Origin: SZAS-103 sp038216155
GTDB lineage: Bacteria; Pseudomonadota; Gammaproteobacteria; Xanthomonadales; Xanthomonadaceae
Length of the DNA stretch: 64,000 nucleotides
Assembly: GCA_038216155.1 (NCBI GenBank)
Contig: JBBQQH010000008.1
Location: 3,218-67,217 of the forward strand
Direction: 5' to 3'
Position 1 is the stretch's first letter; every line of letters starts with the position of its first letter. The position numbers and the translations under genes were made by a program. Positions 25,388 through 34,820 of the stretch are shown here, piece by piece. A model generated the notes under the pieces. That model was not told the DNA's origin. It did not search any database and worked only from the letters and a program-made list of their open reading frames with translations.

Positions 25388-25950
25388 CTAACCCAGTTAG
25401 AGAGGGGTTGCGAGCGGTTGCAATCGCACTTTTGGCAGCGGTGATCCTACCCATCATCGGTTACCTCGGTGTGGACATGGTCTCGTTCCAGCCTCATCGC
25501 GCCGCAATCGAACAGATTGTCCAATCCGCCGATCCCGAGAACCGGAATTTGTCGGCTGACGTGAGTCAGTTACTGCTTTTCAACCTTCCTAACGACTCCT
25601 CGCAGTGGTCAACACGCCTTTTGTTCGATCGGCTGGGGTTTCAACCACGCAACCACGTGAACTGGATGATCGTTCGGACGTTTTGGACATCGTTCGTACA
25701 GTTGCATATTCCAGAACGTGACCGGCTGACCATTATTGCGTCGCTGTCTCCAACCGGAGTCAATCGTCGCGGCATGAATGAAACATCGAAAGACATCTTT
25801 GGGAAGCCGCTGTCGCAGCTTTCTCGAAAGGAAGCAGCAACAATAATTTCACTGATGAAATCTTCAGGTCTAGATACGCATCCAGCCCGACTGGCGGCGC
25901 AGCGAGATCGCTTGTTGACTGCTTACGATGAGAGCATCGGAAAGCATTAG
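25384..25950 (+). CDS. Single-pass membrane protein with a GT51-like C-terminal segment
   Basis: If the TTG overlapping the aroC stop (TTGA) is the start, the product is 188 residues with one N-terminal membrane helix (VAIALLAAVILPIIGYLGVD). The region NETSKDIFGKPLSQLSRKEA and onward to ISLMKSSGLDTHPARLAAQR resembles the end of a GT51 peptidoglycan glycosyltransferase domain (FGKPxxxLxxxEAAxLAxL). The catalytic Glu motif of GT51 is not seen, so I would not call it an active enzyme. It may be a diverged or shortened member. Translational coupling to aroC is probable. Confidence 0.55.
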   Translation: MTNPVREGLRAVAIALLAAVILPIIGYLGVDMVSFQPHRAAIEQIVQSADPENRNLSADVSQLLLFNLPNDSSQWSTRLLFDRLGFQPRNHVNWMIVRTFWTSFVQLHIPERDRLTIIASLSPTGVNRRGMNETSKDIFGKPLSQLSRKEAATIISLMKSSGLDTHPARLAAQRDRLLTAYDESIGKH

Positions 25951-26010
25951 CCGACGCTACAGCTTGAGGCGTCTGCAGTTTTTCATTTGGCCACTAGAAC
26001 TGAGATACAC

Positions 26011-27045
26011 ATGACCAAAAAATTCAACGTAGCAGTCATCGGCGCCACCGGCTTGGTGGGCGAGACGATGCTTTCGATCCTCGCCGAGCGCGAGTTTCCA
26101 ATTGGCACGCTGGTGCCGCTGGCGAGCGAGCGAACGGCGGGCGACCGGATCGACTTCGGCAGGCGTCCGCTGACCGTGCGCGACCTGGCCAATTTCGATC
26201 CGGCGGCCACCGATATCGGCGGGATCGACTTCGCGCTGTTTTCGGCCGGCGGCAGCATCTCGAAGGAGTACGCGCCGAAATTTGCCGCAGCCGGCGCGAT
26301 CGTGATCGACAACTCGTCGGTATTTCGCGACGACGACGACGTGCCGCTGGTGGTGGCCGAGGTCAATCCCGAGGCGCTGGCGCACCGACCGCGCGGGATC
26401 ATCGCCAATCCAAATTGCTCCACCATGCAGTTGATGCTGGCGCTGGCGCCGATCCATCGCGCGGTCGGCATCGAGCGCATCAATATCGCCACCTATCAGT
26501 CGGTATCGGGTGCGGGTCGTGCCGCGATGGAAGAACTCGGCAGGCAGACCGCCGCGTTGCTCAGCCTGCAGCCGATCGAACCCAAGTCCTTTCCGGTGCA
26601 GATCGCCTTCAACCTGATTCCGCACGGTGGCGTTTTTCTCGACAATGGCTACACCAGCGAGGAGATGAAGCTGGTCACAGAAACCCGCAAGATCCTCGGC
26701 GACCCTGCCATCCAGGTCAATGCGACGGTCGTCCGTGTGCCGGTGTTCTTCGGTCATTCCGAAGCAGTGCACATTGAGACCCGCGACAAGCTGACGGCGG
26801 CCGATGCCAGAAAACTGTTGGAGCAGGCGCCCGGAGTCAGCGTGGTCGACGAACCCAACGACGGCGGCTATCCAACGCCGGTCACGCACGCCGCCGGCAC
26901 CGACCCGGTATTTGTGGGCCGCATCCGTGAAGACATCTCGCACCCGCGCGGATTGAACCTGTGGGTGGTCTCCGACAATATCCGCAAGGGCGCCGCGTTG
27001 AACGCCGTGCAGATTGCGGAATTGCTGGCGAAAGGGTATAGCTAA
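26011..27045 (+). CDS. asd: Aspartate-semialdehyde dehydrogenase
   Basis: Asd reduces aspartyl phosphate to aspartate semialdehyde for lysine, methionine, threonine and diaminopimelate. The 344-residue product begins MTKKFNVAVIGATGLVGETM (NADP-binding glycine loop). It shows GIIANPNCSTMQLMLAL with the catalytic Cys, SVSGAGRAAMEELG and FFGHSEAVHIETR with the active-site His. The ATG at 26011 is chosen over an in-frame start 24 bases upstream, because family similarity begins at MTKKF. Confidence 0.96.
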   Translation: MTKKFNVAVIGATGLVGETMLSILAEREFPIGTLVPLASERTAGDRIDFGRRPLTVRDLANFDPAATDIGGIDFALFSAGGSISKEYAPKFAAAGAIVIDNSSVFRDDDDVPLVVAEVNPEALAHRPRGIIANPNCSTMQLMLALAPIHRAVGIERINIATYQSVSGAGRAAMEELGRQTAALLSLQPIEPKSFPVQIAFNLIPHGGVFLDNGYTSEEMKLVTETRKILGDPAIQVNATVVRVPVFFGHSEAVHIETRDKLTAADARKLLEQAPGVSVVDEPNDGGYPTPVTHAAGTDPVFVGRIREDISHPRGLNLWVVSDNIRKGAALNAVQIAELLAKGYS

Positions 27046-27082
27046 TGGCTACTTGCACGCGCGTTATCATGTGATTTCTATT

Positions 27083-27104
27083 GCCGCGACCCGCATGTCG
27101 CGGC
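27083..27104. other. Perfect 8-bp hairpin in the fimV leader
   Basis: GCCGCGAC and GTCGCGGC surround a six-base loop CCGCAT. There is no T-run on either side, so it is not a simple terminator. It lies 37 bases after the asd stop and 42 bases before the fimV start. Confidence 0.6.
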
Positions 27105-27145
27105 GAACCTGATGATGCCGCCGATCCAGTTCGGGGAGTTCTGTG

Positions 27146-29770
27146 ATGAAGAGTGCCGGAATCCAAAACGACGCCGCTGCGCGCACGTGCACTGCCAAGG
27201 CATCGAGCTTGGGCGTTGCGATCGTGGTCGCGCTGGCAACCATTGGCCAAGCGCAGGCCATCGGGCTGGGCGCGATCGAGGTCAAATCGCAGTTGGGTAA
27301 ACCCTTCGTGGCCGAGATTCCAGTCACGCTGTCCACTCCGGACGAAGCCAACGACCTGTCGGTGCGGCTGGCCTCGCCGGAAGCGTTCGCGCGTGTGGGC
27401 CTGCCGCCGCGCGATTTGTCAGCCAATCTCACCTTTAACCTGATCAAGAATGCCAGCGGCCAAACGGTGATCCGGATCACCACGCCGCAGCCGATGACAG
27501 ATCCGTATGTGAGCTTCCTGCTGGAAGCCAACTGGGGTCGGGGCAAGATGGTGCGCGAATACACCGCATTGTTGGACCCGCCGCGCACCACCGCGGTGCG
27601 CCGTGTGCCGATATCAGCGCCGATGGTGCAATCGACGCCGCTGCCGCGCCCGGCGACGATGCCGCCTCCGCCAGTCACTCAGCCAAGCGCTGCGCCGATG
27701 CCGGCACCATTGGTGGAACGCACCCCGGTGCCGCCACCGACGGCGCCACCAACGCCCGCGCCGGGATCGATCATGGATGTGACGCCGGTCGAGCCGGCGA
27801 TGGCTGCGCAGCCCAAACCCATTCCACTGCGACCGGCGCCGCCGACCGCTCCACCGCCGCCAATCGCGGTGCAGCCGATGCCGCAGTCGGCGCCCGAAAT
27901 GGAAGCACTGCCGCCCCCGGAGCCGTTGGTGCAGGCGCCGCCGCCGCAGCCGATGCAATCGTTCGACCCGATGCCGCAGGCGATGCCGGAGCCGACGCCT
28001 CCTCCAGTCGAACCGATGCCGATGCCTGCAGCCGGCCCGGATTCCTACACGGTGATGTTGGGCGACACGTTGTCTCGCATCGCCGCGCAAACCCGGCCGG
28101 ATGTCTCGCTCAATCGCATGATGATTGCGTTGCAGCGGGCGAATCCGGACGCCTTCATCAGCCAGAACATCAACCTGCTCAAGTCTGGCAGCGTGTTGCG
28201 GATCCCGCCGAACGAGGAAGCGCAGACGCTCTCTGCGGACGAGTCCAACCTGCTGGTGCAACAGCAAGTCGAAAGCTGGCGTCAAGCCAGCCGTCCGCAA
28301 TTGCAGGCCAGTGTCGAAACCGACAGCTCAAAATCGGCCCCGATCGACAAGGCGGCCGATGTCGCACAGCGGCCAGCACCTGTCGAGCCCAAGCCGGCAG
28401 CGAAGGCTAAAGCCAAGGTGGCAGTGGCAAAGGCGGAGCCGTCGAAAATCGATTCAACCGACAGCGCGAGCGCGCCCCCAGCCAAGAAGACTAAATCTGC
28501 GCAAGTGGCGCAGGCGCACCTCGAGATCATGGCGCCGACCGGCAAAGGCGCGCGCAGCAACCAGACCGGGGCCAGTGAGGGTGGATCAGGCAGTGAATTG
28601 CGCGCCGAGCTGGCGCAGACCAAGGAAAACCTTGCCGCCCGCACTGCCGAAATCGGCGAATTGAAATCGCGTCTTTCCGACTTGGAAAAGATGCAGCAGA
28701 ACAACCAGACGCTGCTGTCGATGAAGGACAGCAAGCTAGCCGAGATGCAGCAGCGCCTCGCCGAGCTGGAGAGCAAGCAGCCCAACGGCGCCGCCCCCAC
28801 GGCCAATGCCGAGCCGAACGGCACCACTGCCGCTGCTGACGCGGCTGCAGGCACAGCGCCGGTGGATTCCGCTGCGTCGGCCAGCGCCTCGACTGATAGC
28901 GCGGCAGCGACAACCCCGCCAACGACAACCCCGCCAACGACAACCGCTATAAGCGCAGTGCCGGCGGCTTCCGCCACTTCGATTTCCACTCCACCGGCGG
29001 CCATCGCCTCGGAAACGTCAGTCGAGACGCCTTGGTACTTGCGCCCGCTGGTGTTGATCGGCGGTGGTTTGCTGCTACTGGGCGGCCTGCTGGCTCTGCT
29101 GCTGCGCGGCAAGCGTCCTGCCGAACCAATGCCAGGCCGATACAACGCGAGCGCATTGGCCGCCAGCATCGAATCGGCGCGTAACGGGAACGCCGATAGC
29201 GATCAACCCGAGTACGAAGACGAAGACGACCTCGAGGCGTTCGAGGACAAAGCCGCGCACGACCCGGTCGCCGACGCGGTGGTTGCGCCCGGCGCACCCG
29301 TGCCCGATGTCGAGCGTGGTGCACGGCCTTACTGGACCAGTGCGTACGATGTCGACAGCACCCGTGTGCAGCCAGAGCCGACCGTGCAGGAAGCCGAGCT
29401 GGACGCGGATCCGGTTCTCAACGAGGCGCCAATAGTCGAACCAGTGCAAGAAGCGCCCATGGTTGAACCAGTGCAAGCCGAAGCGCCCGTGGCATGGGCA
29501 CCCGAAGCGGTTGCTCCGGCAGCCGTGGCCGAAGACGACTGGGATCTCGAAGCGGAAGCTGCCTCGGCCACCGCCATCACCGCGCAGCACCCGGCGGTGC
29601 CCCATTTCGACACCGAGGATCAGAGCGTCGCCACCAAGATCGAGCTGGCGCGCGCTTACATCGACATCGGCGATCTCGAAGGAGCCCGCGGCATGCTGGA
29701 GGAAGTGCTGATGGAAGGCACCGACAATCAGCGCGAGGACGCGTTCAAGCTGCTGGAGACGCTGGACTAA
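27146..29770 (+). CDS. fimV: FimV/HubP family pole-organising protein
   Basis: The 874-residue protein has a signal peptide (VAIVVALATIGQAQA). The conserved FimV N-domain follows (IGLGAIEVKSQLGKPFVAEI, LEANWGRGKMVREYT), then a long Pro/Ala/Met-rich linker. A periplasmic LysM (YTVMLGDTLSRIAAQTRPDV to GSVLRIP) and a coiled coil (about residues 490-550) come next. One membrane helix (LVLIGGGLLLLGGLLALLLR) leads to an acidic cytoplasmic region with a C-terminal FimV motif (KIELARAYIDIGDLEGARGM). It organises the cell pole and supports type IV pili. The ATG at 27146 has GGGGAG upstream. Position between asd and truA matches the order in related genomes. Confidence 0.93.
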   Translation: MKSAGIQNDAAARTCTAKASSLGVAIVVALATIGQAQAIGLGAIEVKSQLGKPFVAEIPVTLSTPDEANDLSVRLASPEAFARVGLPPRDLSANLTFNLIKNASGQTVIRITTPQPMTDPYVSFLLEANWGRGKMVREYTALLDPPRTTAVRRVPISAPMVQSTPLPRPATMPPPPVTQPSAAPMPAPLVERTPVPPPTAPPTPAPGSIMDVTPVEPAMAAQPKPIPLRPAPPTAPPPPIAVQPMPQSAPEMEALPPPEPLVQAPPPQPMQSFDPMPQAMPEPTPPPVEPMPMPAAGPDSYTVMLGDTLSRIAAQTRPDVSLNRMMIALQRANPDAFISQNINLLKSGSVLRIPPNEEAQTLSADESNLLVQQQVESWRQASRPQLQASVETDSSKSAPIDKAADVAQRPAPVEPKPAAKAKAKVAVAKAEPSKIDSTDSASAPPAKKTKSAQVAQAHLEIMAPTGKGARSNQTGASEGGSGSELRAELAQTKENLAARTAEIGELKSRLSDLEKMQQNNQTLLSMKDSKLAEMQQRLAELESKQPNGAAPTANAEPNGTTAAADAAAGTAPVDSAASASASTDSAAATTPPTTTPPTTTAISAVPAASATSISTPPAAIASETSVETPWYLRPLVLIGGGLLLLGGLLALLLRGKRPAEPMPGRYNASALAASIESARNGNADSDQPEYEDEDDLEAFEDKAAHDPVADAVVAPGAPVPDVERGARPYWTSAYDVDSTRVQPEPTVQEAELDADPVLNEAPIVEPVQEAPMVEPVQAEAPVAWAPEAVAPAAVAEDDWDLEAEAASATAITAQHPAVPHFDTEDQSVATKIELARAYIDIGDLEGARGMLEEVLMEGTDNQREDAFKLLETLD

Positions 29771-29951
29771 AAAGCCTCGAACGCTGGGCGCTCGATGACA
29801 GGCAGCTGGCAAGTCCCTTCGGGATGAGCCTGTTGCCGGGTTAACGAGAAGCCGATAGAACAGGGCATTCTTCTCGATTCATGGTGAGCCCATCGTCAAG
29901 CGTAGGCCGGGTCTGTCCTGCGCTTATCCAACAACGCGTGACAGCCGCAAT

Positions 29952-29983
29952 CCGTTCGTAGTGAGCCCGTCGAACCAAGAACG
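29952..29983 (-). repeat. Dispersed repeat R1, inverted copy
   Basis: The sequence CCGTTCGTAGTGAGCCCGTC followed by GAACCAAGAACG matches the R1 core in reverse orientation. It lies in the 280-base gap between fimV and truA, where I see nothing else. Confidence 0.85.
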
Positions 29984-30050
29984 ACACTGCCGCAGACAGC
30001 AACCATTGAGCGCGTGTATCCCAAAACAAACACATGCTTGATCGCCTGCC

Positions 30051-30857
30051 ATGACCACGCGCGTAGCAATGGGAATCGAATACGACGGCAGCCCGTTTTT
30101 CGGCTGGCAGCAGCAGCCGCACGCGCCCAGTGTGGAGGCGACGCTGGCGCAGGCGATCTCGAAAGTAGCCGATCAACGCACAGAAGTTATTTGCGCCGGC
30201 CGTACCGACACCGGCGTGCACGCGCGCTGCCAAGTCGTGCATTTCGATACCGACGCACAGCGCACACCACGCGGATGGATGCTGGGCGTGACGTCGCGGC
30301 TACCCGATTCAGTGTGCGTGCGCTGGGCGCAACGCATCGAAGACTCATTCAATGCCCGCTTCGCCGCGCGGGCGCGTCGCTATCGCTATCGCATTCTCAA
30401 TCGCAACGTGCGGCCTGCCTTGCAGCATCAGTTTCTGGCTTGGGAACGATTGCCGCTGGACGCAGACGCGATGCACGCAGCGGCGCAATCGTTGCTAGGT
30501 ATGCACGATTTCAGCGCGTTTCGATCATCGCAATGTCAAGCCCCGCACCCACGTCGCGACATGCAACACATCGGCGTGCGGCGCGAGGGCGAGCAAGTGA
30601 TTGTCGAGGTGCAGGCCAATGCGTTTCTGCATCACATGGTGCGCAATCTGGTCGGCAGCTTGTTGCCGATCGGACGGGGCGAGCAGCCTGTGGAATGGAT
30701 GAGCGATCTTTTGGCTGGCGGAGATCGTGACCGCGGGGGTCCGACCGCCGCTGCGCAAGGTCTGTGTTTCCTCGGCCCGCTGTATCCGGCGGAGTGGCGA
30801 TTGCCGGAGGAAGTCACGCTGCCGTCAGGTATTACCGTGCCAGACTTTCCCGCATGA
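30051..30857 (+). CDS. truA: tRNA pseudouridine(38-40) synthase TruA
   Basis: TruA converts uridines 38-40 of the tRNA anticodon stem-loop to pseudouridine. The 268-residue protein starts MTTRVAMGIEYDGSPFFGWQ. It has the catalytic Asp in ICAGRTDTGVHARCQVVHFD, then SFNARFAARARRYRYRILN and the C-terminal ANAFLHHMVRNLVGSLLPIG. Its stop overlaps the trpF start (ATGA), so tRNA modification and tryptophan synthesis genes are one transcript, as in related genomes. Confidence 0.96.
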   Translation: MTTRVAMGIEYDGSPFFGWQQQPHAPSVEATLAQAISKVADQRTEVICAGRTDTGVHARCQVVHFDTDAQRTPRGWMLGVTSRLPDSVCVRWAQRIEDSFNARFAARARRYRYRILNRNVRPALQHQFLAWERLPLDADAMHAAAQSLLGMHDFSAFRSSQCQAPHPRRDMQHIGVRREGEQVIVEVQANAFLHHMVRNLVGSLLPIGRGEQPVEWMSDLLAGGDRDRGGPTAAAQGLCFLGPLYPAEWRLPEEVTLPSGITVPDFPA

Positions 30858-31531
30858 CTTTCATCAAGTGTTGCGGCATGACCCGCATTGACGACGTGCG
30901 CTTGGCGGGCGAACTCGGCGTGGATGCGATCGGCCTGATCTTTGCCAGTCGCAGCGAGCGCTGTGTCGACCTCGAGCGCGCGCAACTGTTGCGAGCGTCT
31001 ACAGCGCCCGCATTGAAAATTGTCGCGTTGATAATGGACAACGCGGTGGACGATGTGTACCAGATCGCCAAACTGCTTCAGCCTGACCTTCTGCAATTCC
31101 ACGGCAATGAGGAGGATGCGTTTTGCGCGCAATTTGGGGTGCCATTCTGGAAAGCGCTGCCGATGCGCGACGTGTCTCGCGATGCCGTGCCGGAGTTGCT
31201 GGCGCGCTATCCTTCCGCCAGCGGATTTGTGTTCGATGGCCACGCGCCGGGTGCGATGGGCGGTAGTGGCGAGCGCTTCGACTGGGCGACCTTCGATATG
31301 CGCCCGGTCGCGGAAGGTGATGGCATTGGCAAGCCCTGGTTGCTGGCCGGTGGGCTGAACACGCGCAACGTCGCGCAGGCGATCGGCTTGCTGCAGCCGT
31401 GGGGCGTGGATGTATCGAGTGGAATCGAATCCGCACCCGGCATCAAGGATCACGCGAAGATGCGCGCGTTTGTCGAAGCGGTGCGCGTGGCCGACCAACC
31501 CCTTTCTCCAGCCCGGCTCCCGCAAGGGTAG
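30854..31531 (+). CDS. trpF: Phosphoribosylanthranilate isomerase
   Basis: TrpF performs the Amadori rearrangement of phosphoribosylanthranilate in tryptophan synthesis. The 225-residue TIM-barrel protein starts MTFIKCCGMTRIDDVRLAGE with the catalytic Cys. It contains AIGLIFASRSERCVDLERAQ, LQPDLLQFHGNEED and the C-terminal GVDVSSGIESAPGIKDHAKM with the catalytic Asp and phosphate site. The ATG overlaps the truA stop; trpB begins 29 bases downstream. Confidence 0.96.
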   Translation: MTFIKCCGMTRIDDVRLAGELGVDAIGLIFASRSERCVDLERAQLLRASTAPALKIVALIMDNAVDDVYQIAKLLQPDLLQFHGNEEDAFCAQFGVPFWKALPMRDVSRDAVPELLARYPSASGFVFDGHAPGAMGGSGERFDWATFDMRPVAEGDGIGKPWLLAGGLNTRNVAQAIGLLQPWGVDVSSGIESAPGIKDHAKMRAFVEAVRVADQPLSPARLPQG

Positions 31532-31560
31532 AAGGTCTGCACTACACAGCGAGTGACGTA

Positions 31561-32778
31561 ATGAGTGATACGAACATCATCGACTTCAACGATTATCCCG
31601 ACGCGCGCGGACACTTCGGCGAGTACGGCGGCATCTATGTGGCCGAGACCTTGATCGAGCCGTTGGCGGAACTCGACGCGGCGTATCGAAAGTACAAGGA
31701 CGATCCGGAATTTCTCGCCGAGCTTGCGTACGACTACAAGCATTACGTCGGTCGGCCGAGTCCGATCTACGAGGCGAAGCGATTGAGTGCGCATGTCGGC
31801 GGAGCTCGCATTCTGCTCAAGCGCGAGGATCTCAACCACACCGGCGCGCACAAGATCAACAACACCATCGGCCAGGCGATGCTGGCGCGGCGCATGGGCA
31901 AGACTCGCATCATTGCTGAGACCGGCGCCGGCCAGCATGGCGTTGCATCGGCCACCGTCGCCGCGCGCATGGGCCTCGAATGCGTGGTGTACATGGGCGC
32001 GGTGGACATGCAGCGGCAAGCGATCAACGTCTTCCGCATGAAATTGCTGGGCGCGACCGTGGTGCCGGTGACCTCGGGTTCGCAGACATTGAAAGATGCG
32101 TTGAACGAGGCGATGCGAGACTGGGTCAGCAACGTGCACGATACGTTTTACATCATCGGTACGGTCGCCGGACCGCATCCGTATCCGTTGCTGGTGCGCG
32201 ACTTCAACGCGGTGGTTGGTCGCGAAGCGCGCGCACAGATGCTGGAAGACTACGGGCGATTGCCGGATGCGATCACCGCTTGCGTCGGCGGCGGCAGCAA
32301 CGCGATAGGCCTGTTCCACGCCTTCCTCAACGACCGCGGCGTGCGCATCGTCGGTGCCGAAGCAGCCGGGGAGGGCATCGCCAGCGGCAAGCATGCGGCA
32401 TCGCTGAGTGCTGGGCGACCGGGCGTGTTGCATGGCAATCGCACCTATGTAATTTGCGACGACGACGGCCAGATCACCGAAACGCATTCGATCTCGGCAG
32501 GCTTGGATTATCCCGGTGTCGGCCCCGAGCATTCCTTCCTGAAAGACAGCGGCCGTGCCGAATACGTTGGCGTCACTGACGACGAAGCGCTCGAAGCATT
32601 CCATCTGCTAGCGCGCACCGAAGGTATCCTCGCCGCGCTCGAATCCAGCCACGCGATTGCACAGGCGATGAAACTTGCGCGCGAATTGCCCGAGAACGCG
32701 CTAGTGCTGGCGAACTTGTCTGGGCGTGGCGACAAGGATGTTCACACGATTGCGGCCATGGAAGGGCTGTCGCTGTGA
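31561..32778 (+). CDS. trpB: Tryptophan synthase beta chain
   Basis: TrpB condenses indole with serine, using pyridoxal phosphate. The 405-residue product contains GHFGEYGGIYVAETLIEPL and the PLP-lysine motif KREDLNHTGAHKINNTIGQA. It also has ETGAGQHGVASATVAARMGL, the phosphate-binding CVGGGSNAIGLFHAF and SAGLDYPGVGPEHSFLK. The ATG at 31561 matches the family start. It overlaps trpA by four bases, giving coupled synthesis of the alpha2-beta2 enzyme. Confidence 0.97.
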   Translation: MSDTNIIDFNDYPDARGHFGEYGGIYVAETLIEPLAELDAAYRKYKDDPEFLAELAYDYKHYVGRPSPIYEAKRLSAHVGGARILLKREDLNHTGAHKINNTIGQAMLARRMGKTRIIAETGAGQHGVASATVAARMGLECVVYMGAVDMQRQAINVFRMKLLGATVVPVTSGSQTLKDALNEAMRDWVSNVHDTFYIIGTVAGPHPYPLLVRDFNAVVGREARAQMLEDYGRLPDAITACVGGGSNAIGLFHAFLNDRGVRIVGAEAAGEGIASGKHAASLSAGRPGVLHGNRTYVICDDDGQITETHSISAGLDYPGVGPEHSFLKDSGRAEYVGVTDDEALEAFHLLARTEGILAALESSHAIAQAMKLARELPENALVLANLSGRGDKDVHTIAAMEGLSL

Positions 32779-33584
32779 ATCGTATTGATCAAAAATTCGC
32801 GACACTCAAATCCATAAACCGAAAGGCGCTGATTCCTTTCATCACCGCCGGCGATCCATCAATGGATGCAACCGTTCCGGTGATGCATGCATTGGTTGCA
32901 GCCGGTGCCGACGTGATCGAACTCGGCGTGCCGTTTTCCGATCCAATGGCGGACGGGCCGACCATCCAGCGTAGTTCCGAGCGCGCGCTCGCGCGGGGTG
33001 TCGGCACGACGCAGGTGCTGGACATGGTGCGTGACTTTCGCCGCATCGACACCGCGACGCCGGTCATATTGATGGGTTATCTCAATCCGGTCGAGATGCG
33101 CGGTGCCGAGCGATTCGCCAGCGATGCCGCCAACGCTGGCGTGGACGGCGTGTTGTTGGTCGACTTGCCGCCGGAGGAAGCCGCGGAGACCCGAACACTC
33201 TTCAACGCGCGTCAATTGGCCTTGATCGCGCTGGCCGCGCCGACTACATCGCCCGTCCGATTGGCGCGCATGGCATGCGAGGCGCAGGGCTATCTGTACT
33301 ACGTAAGTTTCGCCGGAGTCACCGGCGCCACAGGCATCGACATCGCTGCGGTGGGCGAGCGTCTGTTGCAGTTGCGCCAGGTAGTGCAGGTGCCAGTGGT
33401 GGTCGGATTTGGAATCAAGGACGCCGCCACCGCGCGCGCTCTCGCTTTGCACGCCGATGGTGTGGTCGTTGGCAGCGCGTTGGTAGACGCAATCGCAAAT
33501 GCGGTCGACAGTGACGAGGCAGCACGCCGTGCGTCCAGTTTCCTTGCACCAATTCGAGCCGCGCTGGACGGCGTTGTTGCGTAG
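32775..33584 (+). CDS. trpA: Tryptophan synthase alpha chain
   Basis: TrpA cleaves indole-3-glycerol phosphate and passes indole to TrpB. The 269-residue product starts at a GTG overlapping the trpB stop. It has FITAGDPSMDATVPVMHALV, the catalytic Glu and loop VIELGVPFSDPMADGPTIQR, the second catalytic Asp region GVDGVLLVDLPPEEA, and YYVSFAGVTGATGIDIAAVG. The phosphate site is VVGFGIKDAATARAL. No trp leader or attenuator is visible before the trpFBA group, which appears to share the truA promoter. Confidence 0.97.
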   Translation: MNRIDQKFATLKSINRKALIPFITAGDPSMDATVPVMHALVAAGADVIELGVPFSDPMADGPTIQRSSERALARGVGTTQVLDMVRDFRRIDTATPVILMGYLNPVEMRGAERFASDAANAGVDGVLLVDLPPEEAAETRTLFNARQLALIALAAPTTSPVRLARMACEAQGYLYYVSFAGVTGATGIDIAAVGERLLQLRQVVQVPVVVGFGIKDAATARALALHADGVVVGSALVDAIANAVDSDEAARRASSFLAPIRAALDGVVA

Positions 33585-33907
33585 CGAGTCGAGTGTGGGC
33601 TAGGACGCCCAGATCGCGGGGTGCGCAGCCCCATCACGAACAAATTGGCGGGGCAAAAGGGTGAGTCGGGAAGGTTTCGCGGCTATTTAAGTTGGCCATC
33701 CCATACCTATTTCCCGTCCGTTTCCGGCCAAAAAGCAGGCGACGATCATCTGCAGCCAACGCGAGATGGAGTTGCCGCGTGACCGTCTCCATCCGTAAAT
33801 CAGGGATGCGCGGAACCAGCGGGTGACGTTCCCCTCTCAACCTGCCAAATTGGCGCCTTCGCCTGAGGCCCGCTATCCTTGCAGATCGTGGTGGCGGGAG
33901 GCAGCTC
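33585..33907. other. Intergenic stretch between trpA and tpiA
   Basis: In these 323 bases I see no supported gene, repeat or clear terminator. In some relatives accD lies after trpA; there is no trace of it here. A promoter for tpiA is expected in this stretch but I cannot place it with confidence. Confidence 0.6.
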
Positions 33908-34711
33908 ATGCGTCGGCGGATTGTGGCGGGCAACTGGAAACTGCATGGCGATCGCGCGTTTGCGCAGGCCCTGGTGAAGGCGCTGACGGATGAGCAGCGG
34001 CCAGTCAATGTCGAAGTGTTGGTGCTACCGCCGCTGCCGTATCTTGCCGAGATGATTGCTCGCTGCAATGCGTGCGGGATCGGATTCGGCGCGCAGGATG
34101 TCAGCGCTCACGATGAGGGCGCGTTCACTGGTGAGGTGTCGGCACGCATGTTGCGCGACATCGGCGCGGGCTATTGTCTGGTCGGCCATTCCGAACGTCG
34201 CGAATTGCATGGCGAGGACAGCAGACTGGTTGCGGAAAAATTCGTGCGCGTGCACAAGGCCGGTCTGACGCCAATCCTGTGCGTGGGCGAGACGCTGCAG
34301 CAGCGGGAGGCCGGACAAACCGAGTGGGCGATTGAGCGTCAACTGGCGCCAGTGTTGCAGCTGGCCGGGCGCGACGCGGTGGCGGCCTGCATCGTCGCGT
34401 ACGAGCCGGTCTGGGCGATAGGAACCGGCCGCACCGCCAGTCCGCCGCAGGTGCAGGACGTGCACGCGTTCATCCGTTCCGAGGTGGCTGCCGGCAGTGC
34501 TACAATCGGCAGCTGGTTGCCCATCCTGTACGGCGGCAGTGTGAAGCCCGGCAATGCCGCCGAGCTATTCGCGCAGCCGGACGTGGATGGGGGCCTGATC
34601 GGCGGGGCATCGCTGAAGGCGAAGGATTTTCTCGCCATCATCGACGCCGCCGCGCCACCAGTGGCGCGCAAGCAAAGCGATACTGTGCGCTCGCTGCCGA
34701 CGATCCGCTAG
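33908..34711 (+). CDS. tpiA: Triosephosphate isomerase
   Basis: TpiA interconverts dihydroxyacetone phosphate and glyceraldehyde 3-phosphate. The 267-residue product has RIVAGNWKLHGDRAFAQALV with the catalytic Lys, IGFGAQDVSAHDEGAFTGEV, and CLVGHSERRELHGED with the catalytic His. AYEPVWAIGTGRTASP provides the catalytic Glu, and YGGSVKPGNAAELFAQ the phosphate loop. It has a slightly longer, charged tail than usual (VARKQSDTVRSLPTIR). GGAGGC sits a few bases upstream of the ATG. secG follows, as in many gammaproteobacteria. Confidence 0.97.
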   Translation: MRRRIVAGNWKLHGDRAFAQALVKALTDEQRPVNVEVLVLPPLPYLAEMIARCNACGIGFGAQDVSAHDEGAFTGEVSARMLRDIGAGYCLVGHSERRELHGEDSRLVAEKFVRVHKAGLTPILCVGETLQQREAGQTEWAIERQLAPVLQLAGRDAVAACIVAYEPVWAIGTGRTASPPQVQDVHAFIRSEVAAGSATIGSWLPILYGGSVKPGNAAELFAQPDVDGGLIGGASLKAKDFLAIIDAAAPPVARKQSDTVRSLPTIR

Positions 34712-34820
34712 CAGCACCGGCATTCGCTGCGACCCGCACGTCAGGGTCGTCTTGTTGCCAACAATCCCTTTACCCTCATCCTGGCCCGCAGGTCAGTGAT
34801 ACACCAGCAGACCCGATTCC

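Noticed and set aside
27083..27104. Hairpin before fimV as a terminator for asd
   Set aside because: The stem is perfect but no T-run follows on either strand, so it was listed only as a hairpin.
33634..34068. Minus-strand frame of 144 codons covering the trpA-tpiA gap
   Set aside because: Its first third is antisense to tpiA and the rest shows no domain, signal or ribosome binding site.
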